Source of the DNA: Bryobacterales bacterium
Lineage (GTDB): Bacteria > Acidobacteriota > Terriglobia > Bryobacterales > Bryobacteraceae
Direction of reading: 5' to 3'
Length of the DNA stretch: 64,000 nucleotides
NCBI GenBank assembly: GCA_016713735.1
Contig: JADJOP010000004.1
Coordinates: 475,506 to 539,505 of the forward strand
Part shown: positions 27,726 through 37,041 of the stretch, piece by piece
Position numbering within the stretch: the first letter of the stretch is position 1
Layout of the letters: every line of letters begins with the position of its first letter
Notes under the pieces: model-generated
The model's database searches: none
What the model saw: the letters and a program-made list of their open reading frames with translations, nothing else
Told to the model about the DNA's origin: nothing
Program-made: the position numbers and the translations under genes

Positions 27726-29212
27726 ATGCTCCACAGACGCCATTTCCTCCAATCCCTTCTCACTGCCCCGCTCGCCGCTCCCCTCGCCGCCCAAACCGCC
27801 AAACGCCCCAACATCCTCTTCTGCATCCACGACGATTGGGGCCACCAGCACGCCGGCGCTTACGGCTGCTCCTGGGTCAAAACCCCAGCCTTCGACCGCA
27901 TCGCCCGCGAAGGCGTCCTCTTCTCCAACTGCTTCACCTCCAACCCCAAATGCTCCCCCTGCCGCGCCACCATCCTCACCGGCCGCAACTCCTGGCAGCT
28001 CAAGGAAGCCGTCAGCCACTTCAGCATCTTCCCCAATGAATTTGCCGTCTACCCCGACGTCCTCGAAAAAGCCGGCTACTTCGTCGGCATGACCGGCAAA
28101 GGCTGGGGCCCCGGCGACTACCAAACCACCGGCTGGCCCCACAACCCCGCAGGCAAGGAATTCCAGAAGCGCACCCTGAAGCCTCCCTATAGCGGCATCG
28201 CCAATCGCGACTACGCCGGCAACTTCGACGACTTCCTCGCCCAGCGCCCCGCCAACACCCCCTTCTGCTTCTGGCTCGGCGGCCAGGAACCCCACCGCGC
28301 CTACGAACAAGGCTCCGGCCTCCGCGCCGGCCGCAACCCCGCCGAGGTCACCGTCCCCAAATACTGGCCCGACACCCCCGCCGTCCGCAGCGATCTGCTC
28401 GACTACGCCCTCGAGGTCGAATGGTTCGACTCCCACATCGGCCGCGCCCTCAAAAAACTCGAAGAACTCGGCGAACTCGACAACACCCTCGTCATCTCCA
28501 CCTCCGATCACGGCATGCCCTTCCCGCGCGTCAAAGGCCAGATCTACGAAGACGGCTTCCACCTCCCGCTCGCCGTCCGCTGGGGCTCCCGCGTCAAAGG
28601 CGGCCGCGTCGTCGACGACTTCATCAACACCCGCGACTTCGCCCCCACCATCTGCGAAGCCGCCGGCGTCGCCTCCGCCCCCACCGTCACCGGCAAAGCT
28701 TCGTCGACGTCCTCACTTCCGGCAAAGCCGGCACCGTCGACCCCACCCGCAACGTCATGCTCGTCGGCAAGGAGCGCCACGACCTCGGCCGCCCCAACGA
28801 CGCCGGCTACCCCGTCCGCGCCATGCGCACCCCCGAATACCTCTACGTCCGCAACTACGAACCAGACGCATGGCCCGCCGGCAACCCCGAAACAGGCTAC
28901 CGCAATGTCGACGACTCACCCACCAAAACCCTCCTCATCAGCGGCTTCGACAAGTACTACCGCATGTCCTTCGGCAAACGCCCCGCCGAAGAGCTCTACG
29001 ACATGCGCACCGACAAGGAGTGCTTGAACAACCTCGCCGCCGACCCCAAACTCGCCCAGGTGAAACGCAAAATGCTCGAGCGCATGGAGGAAACCCTGCG
29101 TGGCGAAGGCGACCCCCGCATGCTCGGCCGCGCCGACTTCTTTGACACCATCCGTTACACCGGCGCCCGCAAACACTCCTACGACGAATGGCTCAAGAAC
29201 ATCCGCCCCTAA
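27726..29212 (+). CDS. Tat-exported sulfatase, frame broken by one missing base
   Basis: ATG 27726 opens LHRRHFLQSLLTAPLAAPLA, a Tat-like signal. Sulfatase motifs: FCIHDDWGH (metal Asp), CSPCR with Cys76 for formylglycine, TSDHGM near the C-terminal metal site. The frame changes at about 28695-28698, where VTGK is followed by SFVDVLTSGKAG in the next frame; an AAAA run read as AAA explains it. The second part continues to EWLKNIRP. Combined length about 495 aa is normal for a family sulfatase. It is followed 23 bp later by an FG-GAP protein gene, a pairing typical for exported catabolic units in this phylum. Confidence 0.85.
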
Positions 29213-29235
29213 CCGGCCACCCAAGGAACTCTCAT

Positions 29236-30375
29236 ATGTGGATACCCGCTCTGCTCACCCTCGGCGCGCTCGCTCTCTCCGCCGCAGCCGCCACGCGCTC
29301 TGACGACATCGCCTTCAAGAAACATCACCTCGACCCCGGCGCCTCCGAAGCCTGCGCCTTCGCCGACATCAATGGCGACGGCCGCCTCGACATCGTCTCC
29401 GGCGAACACTGGTTTGAGGCCCCCAAGTGGACCCGCCACAAGTTCCGCGAAATCCTCTTCCAGAACAACTACATCGACGACTTCAGCGACCTCCCCCTCG
29501 ATGTTGACAATGACGGCCACATCGACCTCGTCACCGCCCACTGGTTCAGCCGCAAAGTCTCCTGGTGGAAAAACCCGGGGAAGGGAAAGGGCGTCTGGAA
29601 GGAAGGCGCCGTCGACACCGGCATGAACACTGAGTTCGCCTTCCTCGTCGATATGGATGGCGACGGCAAGGCCCGCGAAATCCTCCCCCAATACGGCGGC
29701 AAAGCCATCACCGCCTGGTATGAGTTCAAGGGCGGCCAGTGGGTCCGCCACCAGGTTGCCGACCAGTCCCACGGCCACGGCATCGGCGCCGGCGACGTCA
29801 ACGGCGACGGCCGCATCGACATCCTCACCCCCAAGGGCTGGCTCGAAGCCCCCGCCCCCGGCGTCACCGGCAACTGGGTCCACCACCCCGATTGGGAGTT
29901 CAAGGAGCACCTCGGCTTCCTCTACGTCCACGATGTCAACGGCGACGGCAAGACCGACGTCATCAGCTCCAACGCCCACGACTACGGCCTCTTCTGGCTC
30001 GAACGCACCACCACCGGCTGGAAGAAAAACGTCTTTGAAGATGTCTGGTCCCAACCCCACGCCACCGCGCTCATTGACCTCAACGGCGACGGCCGCAAGG
30101 ACTTCATCAGCGGCAAACGCTTCCTCGCCCACGACCACGACCCCGGCGCCCGCGACCCCCTCGGCATCTACTGGTACGAAACCGTCCCCGGCCCCCAAGG
30201 CAAAGGCATCTACTGGGCCCGCCACATCATCGACTACGGCTCCATGGCTGGCGGCGGCATGCAAATCGCCCTCGCCGACCTCGACGGCGACGGCGACCTC
30301 GACTTCGCCACCGGCGGCAAAGGCGGCCTCTATTTATTCGAGAACCTCACCAAACAACCCAAGCCCGCAAAGTAG
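29236..30375 (+). CDS. Exported FG-GAP/VCBS repeat protein
   Basis: The product is 379 aa with a signal peptide (PALLTLGALALSAAAA). Ca-binding-like repeats recur through the whole chain: DINGDGRLDIVSG, DVDNDGHIDLVTA, DVNGDGRIDILTP, DVNGDGKTDVISS, DLNGDGRKDFISG, DLDGDGDLDFATG. This is a beta-propeller of the VCBS/FG-GAP type, usually involved in ligand or polysaccharide binding outside the cell; a precise role is unknown. Start chosen at ATG 29236, after the sulfatase stop and directly before the signal peptide. Likely cotranscribed with the sulfatase gene. Confidence 0.85.
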   Translation: MWIPALLTLGALALSAAAATRSDDIAFKKHHLDPGASEACAFADINGDGRLDIVSGEHWFEAPKWTRHKFREILFQNNYIDDFSDLPLDVDNDGHIDLVTAHWFSRKVSWWKNPGKGKGVWKEGAVDTGMNTEFAFLVDMDGDGKAREILPQYGGKAITAWYEFKGGQWVRHQVADQSHGHGIGAGDVNGDGRIDILTPKGWLEAPAPGVTGNWVHHPDWEFKEHLGFLYVHDVNGDGKTDVISSNAHDYGLFWLERTTTGWKKNVFEDVWSQPHATALIDLNGDGRKDFISGKRFLAHDHDPGARDPLGIYWYETVPGPQGKGIYWARHIIDYGSMAGGGMQIALADLDGDGDLDFATGGKGGLYLFENLTKQPKPAK

Positions 30376-30428
30376 GCCCGCCAAATAGGCCCGCCTCCCG
30401 CAGCCCCGTCACCGGCAGCCCCGGCCCC

Positions 30429-30476
30429 AAAAAAAAGCGGGCGAAGATCCCTCCTCCTCCAGAGGGGCCTTCGCCC
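30429..30476. terminator. Hairpin with T-tract on the leftward side
   Basis: GGGCGAAG (30439-30446) pairs with CTTCGCCC (30469-30476), with inner pairs CCCTC and GAGGG. The run of eight A at 30429-30436 makes a U-tract for a leftward transcript. For rightward genes it could still end transcription after the FG-GAP gene. No leftward gene was recognised. Confidence 0.55.
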
Positions 30477-30875
30477 ATAAATGAACGGACCTTGGCGGCG
30501 CTGCGCGCTCTACCGTGCCCGTTCACAGCCATGTTGTAACGGCGGCCCCTTCACCCTCCTCCAGGATGGCAGGGCCGCCTGGTGGGAGCCCCCGTGCGCG
30601 GGTAGGGAGCTCCCGGTGTGCCCGGACTGTGCTGGGGACAGGCACCGGACACAACTAGAGAGTAGAATCTCCCCCCGCACGCCAACAGAATCTCTGGTAC
30701 TGAACAGACCCCATCCCGTACTGGTGAATTCAGTCACCCCGCCGCCGGAACAAAGGTTCTAAGGCGAGCGCCTGAGTTGCCCCGCAAAACGCATCGCTCG
30801 CCGGTGCCACCCCAGTTGGCGCCCCAGGACGGGACTTGCTTTCCCTGTCACTCGTATATACGCTTGTATTGACCG
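30477..30875. other. Intergenic region upstream of brnT
   Basis: No family-assignable frame on either strand. A rightward frame reading CCNGGPFTLLQDGRAAWWEP contains several Cys residues, but has no homologue that I recognise. The brnT promoter should lie near 30840-30870 but no clear boxes were assigned. Confidence 0.35.
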
Positions 30876-31163
30876 ATGCAGTTCGAGTGGGACGCGAACA
30901 AGAATCGAGCCAACCTCCGCAAGCACGGCATCGATTTCGCCACCGCCGCACGGGTCTTCGCTGACCCTGACTGCATGCTTATAGAAGACCGTATCGATGA
31001 CACCGGCGAGCGGCGCTGGCACGCCCTCGGAACAGCGGGCGGCTTGGAGCCGGTTTTGATCGTCGTTCATGTCTATCGGGAGTTAAGCGATGGCGAAGAA
31101 ATCATCCGCATCATCTCAGCAAGAAAAGCGCGTGCGAGTGAAAGCCGAGCGTATTTTCAGTAA
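30876..31163 (+). CDS. brnT: BrnT-type ribonuclease toxin
   Basis: The product is 95 aa: MQFEWDANKNRANLRKHGID, FATAARVFADPD, then ERRWHALG and IIRIISARKA. This is the full BrnT pattern (FEWDxxKxxxNxxKHGIxFxxA at the start and IRIISARxA near the end). Family role: an RNA-cleaving toxin neutralised by BrnA, with the complex repressing its own promoter. The downstream gene overlaps by 74 bp in another frame, as usual for brnTA pairs. Length is normal and no key residue appears lost. Confidence 0.88.
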   Translation: MQFEWDANKNRANLRKHGIDFATAARVFADPDCMLIEDRIDDTGERRWHALGTAGGLEPVLIVVHVYRELSDGEEIIRIISARKARASESRAYFQ

Positions 31164-31434
31164 GCCGCTCACCAAACAGCAGAGCACCCGGCTCGGCCTC
31201 CTCGCCAAGAAGCCCGATGCGGAAATCGACGTTTCCGACATTCCGCCTTTGACCGACGAGCAACTGGCCGCCATGGTGCCTGCCCGGATGCGCTCCAAGA
31301 CCACACTGATTTCACTACGCGTCCAGAATGATGTCCTCGCCTGGCTGAAATCCAAAGGGCCAGGTCATCTCAGCCGCATCAATGCAATCCTCGCGAACGT
31401 GATGGACGCCGAGCACCGCCTAAGGAACCAGTGA
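31090..31434 (+). CDS. brnA: BrnA-type antitoxin
   Basis: The product is 114 aa and overlaps brnT by 74 bp. The C-terminal half carries the ribbon-helix-helix-like pattern of BrnA: SKTTLISLRVQNDVLAWLKS, then GHLSRINAILANVMDAEHR. The N-terminal part is basic (EKRVRVKAERIF). ATG 31090 is the only good start. Expected to bind BrnT and the operon promoter. Confidence 0.8.
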   Translation: MAKKSSASSQQEKRVRVKAERIFSKPLTKQQSTRLGLLAKKPDAEIDVSDIPPLTDEQLAAMVPARMRSKTTLISLRVQNDVLAWLKSKGPGHLSRINAILANVMDAEHRLRNQ

Positions 31435-31631
31435 CCGGCAACTCTGAGCCGGAGACTCAGCGCAAGGCGCGTTCCAATCCACGTGCTCATTCGCGACTCT
31501 TCGTACCTTGAAAGTGCACGACGTTGGCCGCGGTGTCTGACTGGATGTCGACTTGCTTTGGCGTCAACGTGACTATCCTGGAAGCGATGGGCCTGTTTAA
31601 GCGATAGTACACCCCTGGTCTTGAATCCGGC
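31435..31631. other. Intergenic gap
   Basis: No gene or clear hairpin was seen between brnA and the small membrane-protein gene. Confidence 0.4.
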
Positions 31632-31880
31632 ATGACTCTGAAGGAATGGGATGCTCTATACGGAGAAGCCGCTCAACTCAAGCGGTGTGCGCGATTCCGG
31701 CGCCCGGCCGTGGCATTTGGCCTCCTGCTTATCGGGACTATTGTTTCGGCATTTTCCATCGACTCGGAGGCGGTCAGGTTCTGGGGAGCAACCATGGGAA
31801 CGATCGCCTTGGTTGGGTGCGTGTTCAGCGCGGCTATCTACTTCATGCCCAAATTCTTGGACCTTTGCAGACCCGCCTAA
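31632..31880 (+). CDS. Small membrane protein with two helices
   Basis: The product is 82 aa with two hydrophobic segments: VAFGLLLIGTIVSAF and ATMGTIALVGCVFSAAIYF. A charged N-terminal 25 residues precede them. No family was recognised. Supporting points are the balanced hydrophobicity and an ATG start; there is no conserved neighbour. The long leftward frame on the opposite strand in this interval is less protein-like and probably not coding here. Confidence 0.5.
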   Translation: MTLKEWDALYGEAAQLKRCARFRRPAVAFGLLLIGTIVSAFSIDSEAVRFWGATMGTIALVGCVFSAAIYFMPKFLDLCRPA

Positions 31881-31949
31881 AGTCGAGCAACTGGATGCGT
31901 CCGGTCGGCGAAGGAAGCGCAGGAAAGAGCCTCTTCGCCGTGGCTTACC

Positions 31950-32504
31950 CTGCCAGACTTTGTAGCGGCTGCTCCCAACGATGCGGCGCCGAATCTCCGC
32001 CCCCCCCCCACTACCCCCGCGACTCCCCCGCCCCGCCAGCGGCTTCACCAACCCCGCCCCGCACACCGCCACGCCGGTATTCAGCAGCGCATTCAGAAAA
32101 TTGAACAACACCCCATACAAACTCTGCTCGTTCACCGGATTCTTCCCCGGCAGTTGGAAACTCGGCGGCAGCTCCTTGGCAATCTGCACCCGCAGCGCAT
32201 TCGGAATCGGATGCCCTCGCCCGTCCCGCACATTCGCAATCCGGATCGGCGTCTGCAACACCGTTGCCGTCTTGCCGTCCACATAAAACTGGCACCGCGA
32301 AAACCACCCCAGGTTCCCCGGATCGGCTGCATCGAACAGCAGCAGCGGCGCCTGCCGCCCCGGCACCTGCAGATCCAGCGTCAGCACGCGCAGATCGTTC
32401 GTCATCCGTGCTTCAATCCCCAGCTGGTTGAGGATCTCCTGGATCACCTCTTCCTCCAACTCGAGATAAAGAAGCTTGTGCGCGCCTGCCTGCAATACCT
32501 GCAT
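31950..32504 (-). CDS. Hypothetical protein, 3' end uncertain
   Basis: From ATG 32504: MQVLQAGAHKLLYLELEEEV, then LNQLGIEARMTNDLRVLTLD and a hydrophobic tail LNTGVAVCGAGLVKPLAGRG. The open frame continues to 31656, but past about 31990 the sequence is no longer protein-like and crosses a run of about a dozen C. A frame error there is likely and the true stop is probably close to it. No family recognised. Followed on the same strand side by a macrodomain gene 8 bp upstream (32512), so they may be cotranscribed. Confidence 0.5.
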
Positions 32505-32511
32505 CCTGCCC

Positions 32512-33075
32512 CTATTGTACGGGTCGCCCCCTCACAGCCGCCAGCGCCATTTCATACGCCGCCAGCGTTGCAGCGTCAAACAGCACAAACGTCACCTCGC
32601 GCAACACCCCCGCCCCCGCCGCCAGATGCCGCGCCACCACGCCCACCGCCACCTCCGCCGCCTGCTCCACCGGATAGCCGTACACACCCGTGCTGATCGA
32701 AGGAAACGTCAGCGCCGCCGCCTTGTGCTCCTCGGCCAGCCGCAGACACGCGCGATAAGCGCTCGCCAGCAACTCCGCCTCCCCCATCCCCCCGCCGCGC
32801 CACACCGGACCCACCGCGTGAAACACATGCCGCGCCGGCAACCTCCCCGCCGACGTCGCCACCGCGCTCCCCGTCGGGCATCCCCCAGCCGCCTCGCGAA
32901 TCGCATCCAGCTCGCGCATAATCGTCGGCCCGCCCGCCCGGTGAATCGCCCCGTCTACTCCCCCACCCCCCGCCAGCCGCGAATTCGCCGCATTCGCCAT
33001 CGCATCCGCCGCGATCTTCGTAATGTCGCCCTGCACCAGCGCCAGCCGCGCGCCCGATGGAAACGTCATCTCCAT
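32512..33075 (-). CDS. Macrodomain protein (O-acetyl-ADP-ribose deacetylase-like)
   Basis: The product is 187 aa. Macrodomain motifs are complete: LVQGDITKIAADAMANAANS, LAGGGGVDGAIHRAGG, the phosphate-binding segment with VFHAVGPVWRGG, and FPSISTGVYGYP. The family binds ADP-ribose and many members hydrolyse O-acetyl-ADP-ribose or ADP-ribosyl-protein. Length is close to the single-domain type. No signal peptide, so cytoplasmic. Lies 9 bp after a membrane-protein gene. Confidence 0.88.
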   Translation of the reverse strand: MEMTFPSGARLALVQGDITKIAADAMANAANSRLAGGGGVDGAIHRAGGPTIMRELDAIREAAGGCPTGSAVATSAGRLPARHVFHAVGPVWRGGGMGEAELLASAYRACLRLAEEHKAAALTFPSISTGVYGYPVEQAAEVAVGVVARHLAAGAGVLREVTFVLFDAATLAAYEMALAAVRGRPVQ

Positions 33076-33084
33076 AGCTTCCTC

Positions 33085-33915
33085 CTATTCCACCCGCCCC
33101 GCGCACCTCACCGCCTCCAACAACTTCACCGCCCCCGGACACGTCCGCTCCACCGCATACGCCAGCCCGCACACCGTCGCCAGCACCGCCCCAAACGGCA
33201 GCGCCGTACTCGCCACCAGCCCCTTCACCCATCCCGCCGCCTCCGCCTCCCGCGCCCGCCGCTTCAAACTCGAGGCCAGCAACGCGCTCACCGCGATCTC
33301 CGGCAAAATCTCCGGCGCCGCCCAAATCAAATACGCCCCCGCCCCGCACACCACCAGCACCACCGCCGCCAGCGCCAGTAGAATCCACGTCCCCTCATCG
33401 CTGTCGAGGTTCAAATCCCAACTCCCCCCCTCCCCGACGCCCCTCCGCACGCCCCTCACCCCCGCATCCACCACTCCATCAGCCACCTCCACCGCCACAT
33501 CCTCGGCCACCTCCTCCGCCACATCTCCGGCCACATCCCCCGCCCTCTCCGCGTACCCCGGCCCCTCCCCACGAACCTTCACCACATACCGGATCCACAA
33601 CCCCGCCATCCCCAAGAACATCACGTAGGCGATCACCACCGCCAGCGGATACCGCACCATCACCCCGCTCACCCCCATGTCCAGCAACCCCTTGCTCGCC
33701 ACCAACCCCGCCGCCGCCGTCGCCGCCAAAATCAACCCCATGTGCAGCCGCACAAAATGCCGCCGCACAATGCGCCGCTTCAACCGCACCGCCACCGGCT
33801 GGTGCTCACCCCCAGCCAACGCACGCTCCCGCCCCCCCGCACGCTCCCCGCCCCCGCGTCCGCGTTCTCCGCCGCTCCGCCGGAGTCCCCCCATGGAAGA
33901 AGACTTATTCATCAT
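33085..33915 (-). CDS. Integral membrane protein of unknown function with acidic repeat
   Basis: Up to 276 aa. After a basic, Gly/Arg-rich N-terminus of doubtful reality there are helices at LHMGLILAATAAAGLVAS, YPLAVVIAYVMFLGMAGLWI, TWILLALAAVVLVVCGAGAY and VASTALPFGAVLATVCG. Between the second and third lies an acidic, repetitive stretch (AGDVAGDVAEEVAEDVAVEV). The real start is probably one of the later codons. No family recognised. Divergent from a HAD gene that begins 11 bp away. Confidence 0.5.
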   Translation of the reverse strand: MMNKSSSMGGLRRSGGERGRGGGERAGGRERALAGGEHQPVAVRLKRRIVRRHFVRLHMGLILAATAAAGLVASKGLLDMGVSGVMVRYPLAVVIAYVMFLGMAGLWIRYVVKVRGEGPGYAERAGDVAGDVAEEVAEDVAVEVADGVVDAGVRGVRRGVGEGGSWDLNLDSDEGTWILLALAAVVLVVCGAGAYLIWAAPEILPEIAVSALLASSLKRRAREAEAAGWVKGLVASTALPFGAVLATVCGLAYAVERTCPGAVKLLEAVRCAGRVE

Positions 33916-33925
33916 TCGCTATAGT

Positions 33926-34636
33926 ATGAAGAGAGGGGAATCTCCGAGTCTAGTGGCCGCCGCCGTAGTCCTGTTCGACATTGATGGCACGTTGATTCGA
34001 CGCGCGGGGCCGCACCATCGGGTAGCACTCGAAGCCGCCGCTCTCCGTGTCACCGGCCGCCCCTGCTCCACCGATGGCATCCCCGTCCAAGGCATGCTCG
34101 ACGGCGACATCCTCACCGCCATGCTCCAACGCGCCGGCCTCAGCTCACCCGCCATCCGCCACGCCCTGCCCGCCATCATGGCCCAGGCCCAGCGCATCTA
34201 CCTTCACACCGCCCCGCGCGACCTCCACGCCCGCGTCTGCCCCGGCGCCAAAGCCCTCCTCCGCCGCCTCCGCCGCCAGGGCATCCCCGCCGGCCTCGTC
34301 ACCGGAAACCTCTCCCGCATCGCCTGGCGCAAAATGGAAAGCGCCGGCCTCCGCTCCTACCTCTCCTTCGGCGCCTTCGCTGAAATGGGCCGCACCCGTG
34401 CCGCCCTCGCCTCCCTCGCCCTTTCGCAAGCCCGCCGCCGTGGCTGGATCTCTCCCCACACCCGCCTCTGGCTCATCGGCGACCACCCCAACGACGTCAA
34501 CGCCGCCCGCGCCAACTCCATCCAGTCCATCGCCGTCCAAACCGGCCTCAGCTCCGCCGATGAGCTCGCCGGCCACTCCCCTGACCTCTTGCTCGAAGAC
34601 CTTCGATCCCTCGACCACCGGAGCCTCCTCGCATGA
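33926..34636 (+). CDS. HAD-superfamily hydrolase (phosphatase-like)
   Basis: About 236 aa from ATG 33926. The first HAD motif VVLFDIDGTLIR (Asp18/Asp20) is intact; motif II is GLVTGNLSRIAW; the Lys of motif III probably lies in WRKMES; motif IV is LIGDHPNDVNAARA. A helical cap lies between motifs I and II. Family members are phosphatases of small molecules; the substrate is not evident. The stop overlaps the next start by 4 bp (ATGA). Confidence 0.85.
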   Translation: MKRGESPSLVAAAVVLFDIDGTLIRRAGPHHRVALEAAALRVTGRPCSTDGIPVQGMLDGDILTAMLQRAGLSSPAIRHALPAIMAQAQRIYLHTAPRDLHARVCPGAKALLRRLRRQGIPAGLVTGNLSRIAWRKMESAGLRSYLSFGAFAEMGRTRAALASLALSQARRRGWISPHTRLWLIGDHPNDVNAARANSIQSIAVQTGLSSADELAGHSPDLLLEDLRSLDHRSLLA

Positions 34637-35421
34637 TCTCCTTCACCCCGCGCCTCGCCCTCCTCAGCGCCGCCGCTCTCCTCCTCGCCGCCTGTTCCGA
34701 GCCCGCCCCCACCGGCCCCCAAGTCCTCATCGGCGCCACACTTCTTGACTCCTCCACCCGCTCAACCATCGACCGCGCCGTCGTCATCGTCGAACACGAC
34801 CGCTTCAAAGCCGTCGGCGATCAGCCCACGCTCCCCATCCCCCCCGGCTCCCACAAGCTCGACCTCACCGGCCGCTTCCTCATCCCCACGCCCGTGGAAT
34901 TGCCCTCCAATACGAAATTCGTGCACGTCAAAACTCTCGCCGAGATGCAGAAACTACTCATCGGCGGGGCCAAGGTCATCCATGGTCTCCCGCTCGATGC
35001 CGCCACGCTCGAAGCAGCGCTCTTACAGGATTGGAAGCGGGATGAGATCATCGTCTTCCCCTGGCTGAATTCTCTCGAAGTCCAACCCCATTACCTCAAG
35101 CGGGGCAGGGAACTCGCCAAGGCCCTCTTTGACTCGGGCGTAAAGCTCGGCGTCAGCGGCGTCGAGTCCGCACACCGCGAATGGAAGTTCCTCTCCGAAG
35201 CCGGACTCCCCGCCGAAGCCATCATCCAGGCCACCACCCTCCACGCCGCCCAAGCCATCTCAGGCCCAAGCGCCTCTTCCGGCCGCATCGCCGCCGGCCT
35301 CCCGGCTGACCTCTACGTCCTCAAGTGCGACCCCCGCGACGACATCGCCTGCCTCGTCAAAGTCGAACGCGCCATGAAAAACGGCCAGTGGGTCCAACCC
35401 CCCGCTCTCGGCGAAAATTGA
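34633..35421 (+). CDS. Amidohydrolase-like lipoprotein lacking metal ligands
   Basis: The product is 262 aa with a lipobox (LLSAAALLLAAC). The middle and end resemble imidazolonepropionase-type amidohydrolases: DSSTRSTIDRAVVIVEHDRF, LDLTGRFLIPTPVE, and EAIIQATTLHAAQAI with RIAAGLPADLYVLKCDPRDD. The usual HxH after the first strand and the later His/Asp metal ligands are not visible; where PGxxDxHxH is expected the chain reads IPTPVELPSN. It is also shorter than the family norm, so the catalytic core seems lost. Possibly a binding or scaffold protein. Coupled to the HAD gene. Confidence 0.6.
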   Translation: MISFTPRLALLSAAALLLAACSEPAPTGPQVLIGATLLDSSTRSTIDRAVVIVEHDRFKAVGDQPTLPIPPGSHKLDLTGRFLIPTPVELPSNTKFVHVKTLAEMQKLLIGGAKVIHGLPLDAATLEAALLQDWKRDEIIVFPWLNSLEVQPHYLKRGRELAKALFDSGVKLGVSGVESAHREWKFLSEAGLPAEAIIQATTLHAAQAISGPSASSGRIAAGLPADLYVLKCDPRDDIACLVKVERAMKNGQWVQPPALGEN

Positions 35422-35438
35422 AAGGACCCTCACACACC

Positions 35439-36871
35439 ATGGAAGCCCAGTCGCTCTCCGTCAAGCGCGCCCAGGTGGAGTTCCACAACTTCGCCTCGCT
35501 TGGCGAACCCGATCGCGCCGCCCGCGTCTACGCCGAAGAGAACGCCCGTCGCGGCTCGCTCCTCTCCAAACACCTCGCCTTCGCCGGCCCCCTCTCCCCC
35601 TTCCTTGAAATCGGCGCCAACGCCGGCCACACCAGCTACATGCTCTGCAACGAGTACAACGCCGAAGGCTTCGCCCTCGACATTTCCGCCGATGCCCTCC
35701 GCCATGGCATCGCCCTTCAGGACCGCTGGGGCCTCGCCCGCGCCCCCGTCCGCGTCGCCGGCGACGCCCTCAACCTCCCCTTCGCCGACAACTCCCTCCA
35801 AATGGTCTGCGCCTTCCAGATGCTCAGCCAGTTCATGAACATTGAAAGCGTCTTCCTCGAAGTGAAGCGCGTCCTCGCCCCAGGCGGCGTCTTTTACTTC
35901 GCCGAAGAGCCCCTCAAGCGCCTCCTCACCCTAAGCCTCTACCGCGCCCCCTATCTCGACACCATGCGCCCCTGGGAGCGCAGCCTCTACGAGCAGGGCC
36001 TCCTCGGCTATATCGTCCAAGACGTCATCGGCGCCCATCAGGAAGAGTCCTTCGGCATCCGCCAGAACCACTCCATGTACCTCCGCGACTGGCGCCGCCT
36101 CATCGAAAAACACTTCGCCTCGGTCGAGTACGAGGTCTTCGTCCGCTCCCACGGCTGGGGCGAATCCTCCATGCGCTCCCTCGCCCGCCGCTTTGACCGC
36201 CATGGCTCCGACTGGGTTCCGGCCCGCCTCCTCGGCGGCACCCTCGCCGCCTTCTGCAAGAAAGCCGGCGCCCCGCCCAACGAACCCCTGACCTTAACCG
36301 CTTCGAACGCTACCTCCGCTGCCCCGATTGCCACGGCACCCTCTCCCGCGACGCCGCCGAAACCCTCCGCTGCGCCGCGTGCGGCTACGACGCCCCCAAC
36401 GAAGGCGGCGTCTACAACGTCCTCAAAGCCGCCGACCGCAAGGAGCTCTACCCCGGCGACCGCGACGACCTCATCGACTTCTCCCTCCCCGGCCACGAAA
36501 CCAAACTCCGCGACGGCTGGTACGACCTCGAAGGCGTCTTCGGCAACAAATACCGCTGGATCGGCGCCCGCGCCACCGCCCACCTCCGCCGCACCAAACC
36601 CGGCCCCCACCACATCCGCATCCGCGGCCACGCCCACGAACAGTGCTTCCAACAAGGCGCCCCCGTCACTCTCACCCTCCGTGTCAACGGCGGCCCCGAA
36701 CGCCTCTGGCCGCTCGAACGCAACGGCCTCTTCGTCATCGAACAACCCGTCCCCGACGCCCCCGAATACACCCTCGAAATCGCCGCCTCCCCCCTCTGGT
36801 CCGTCCCCTCCGACGACCGCCAGTTCACCGTCAACATCAGCATGATCCGCTTAGTCGACGACGCCTCGTAA
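35439..36871 (+). CDS. Class I SAM-dependent methyltransferase with C-terminal zinc ribbon and beta domain (frame break near 36290)
   Basis: From ATG 35439. Residues 1-285 are a class I methyltransferase: FLEIGANAGHTSY (motif I), LDISADALRHG, GDALNLPFADNSLQMVCAFQ, RVLAPGGVFYFAEEP. The frame changes at about 36288 and continues as DLNRFERYLRCPDCHGTLSR, LRCAACGYDAP (two CxxC, zinc ribbon), then a beta-rich domain ending FTVNISMIRLVDDAS and TAA. Both halves are clearly coding, so a one-base indel is likely. The substrate is unknown; the ribbon-bearing kind occurs in secondary or surface-glycan metabolism. Confidence 0.75.
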
Positions 36872-37041
36872 CCCCGCCCCCGCCCGCGGGACTGCCACTT
36901 TGTTCGCCGCGCCCGCCCTCCGTTGCGGCACCTGCGGCGCGCCCCCACCCCCCCTCCCCGACCACTTCCCACACCCGGCCCGGCCCCCCCGCGCCCCTTG
37001 CCGGCCAACCCGCGTAACCCCGGGGGGAGCAAGAGTCACTG
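36872..37041. other. C-rich intergenic gap between convergent genes
   Basis: Contains runs of C and no protein-like frame. No stable terminator with a T-tract was seen. Confidence 0.4.

Noticed and set aside
32154..33381. Two long Arg/Pro/His-rich plus-strand frames
   Set aside because: They are antisense to a macrodomain gene with full motifs and have the low-complexity look of shadow frames.
36328..37017. 229-aa Arg/Pro-rich plus-strand frame
   Set aside because: Overlaps the real third frame of the methyltransferase C-terminal domain, which shows CxxC pairs and a normal composition.
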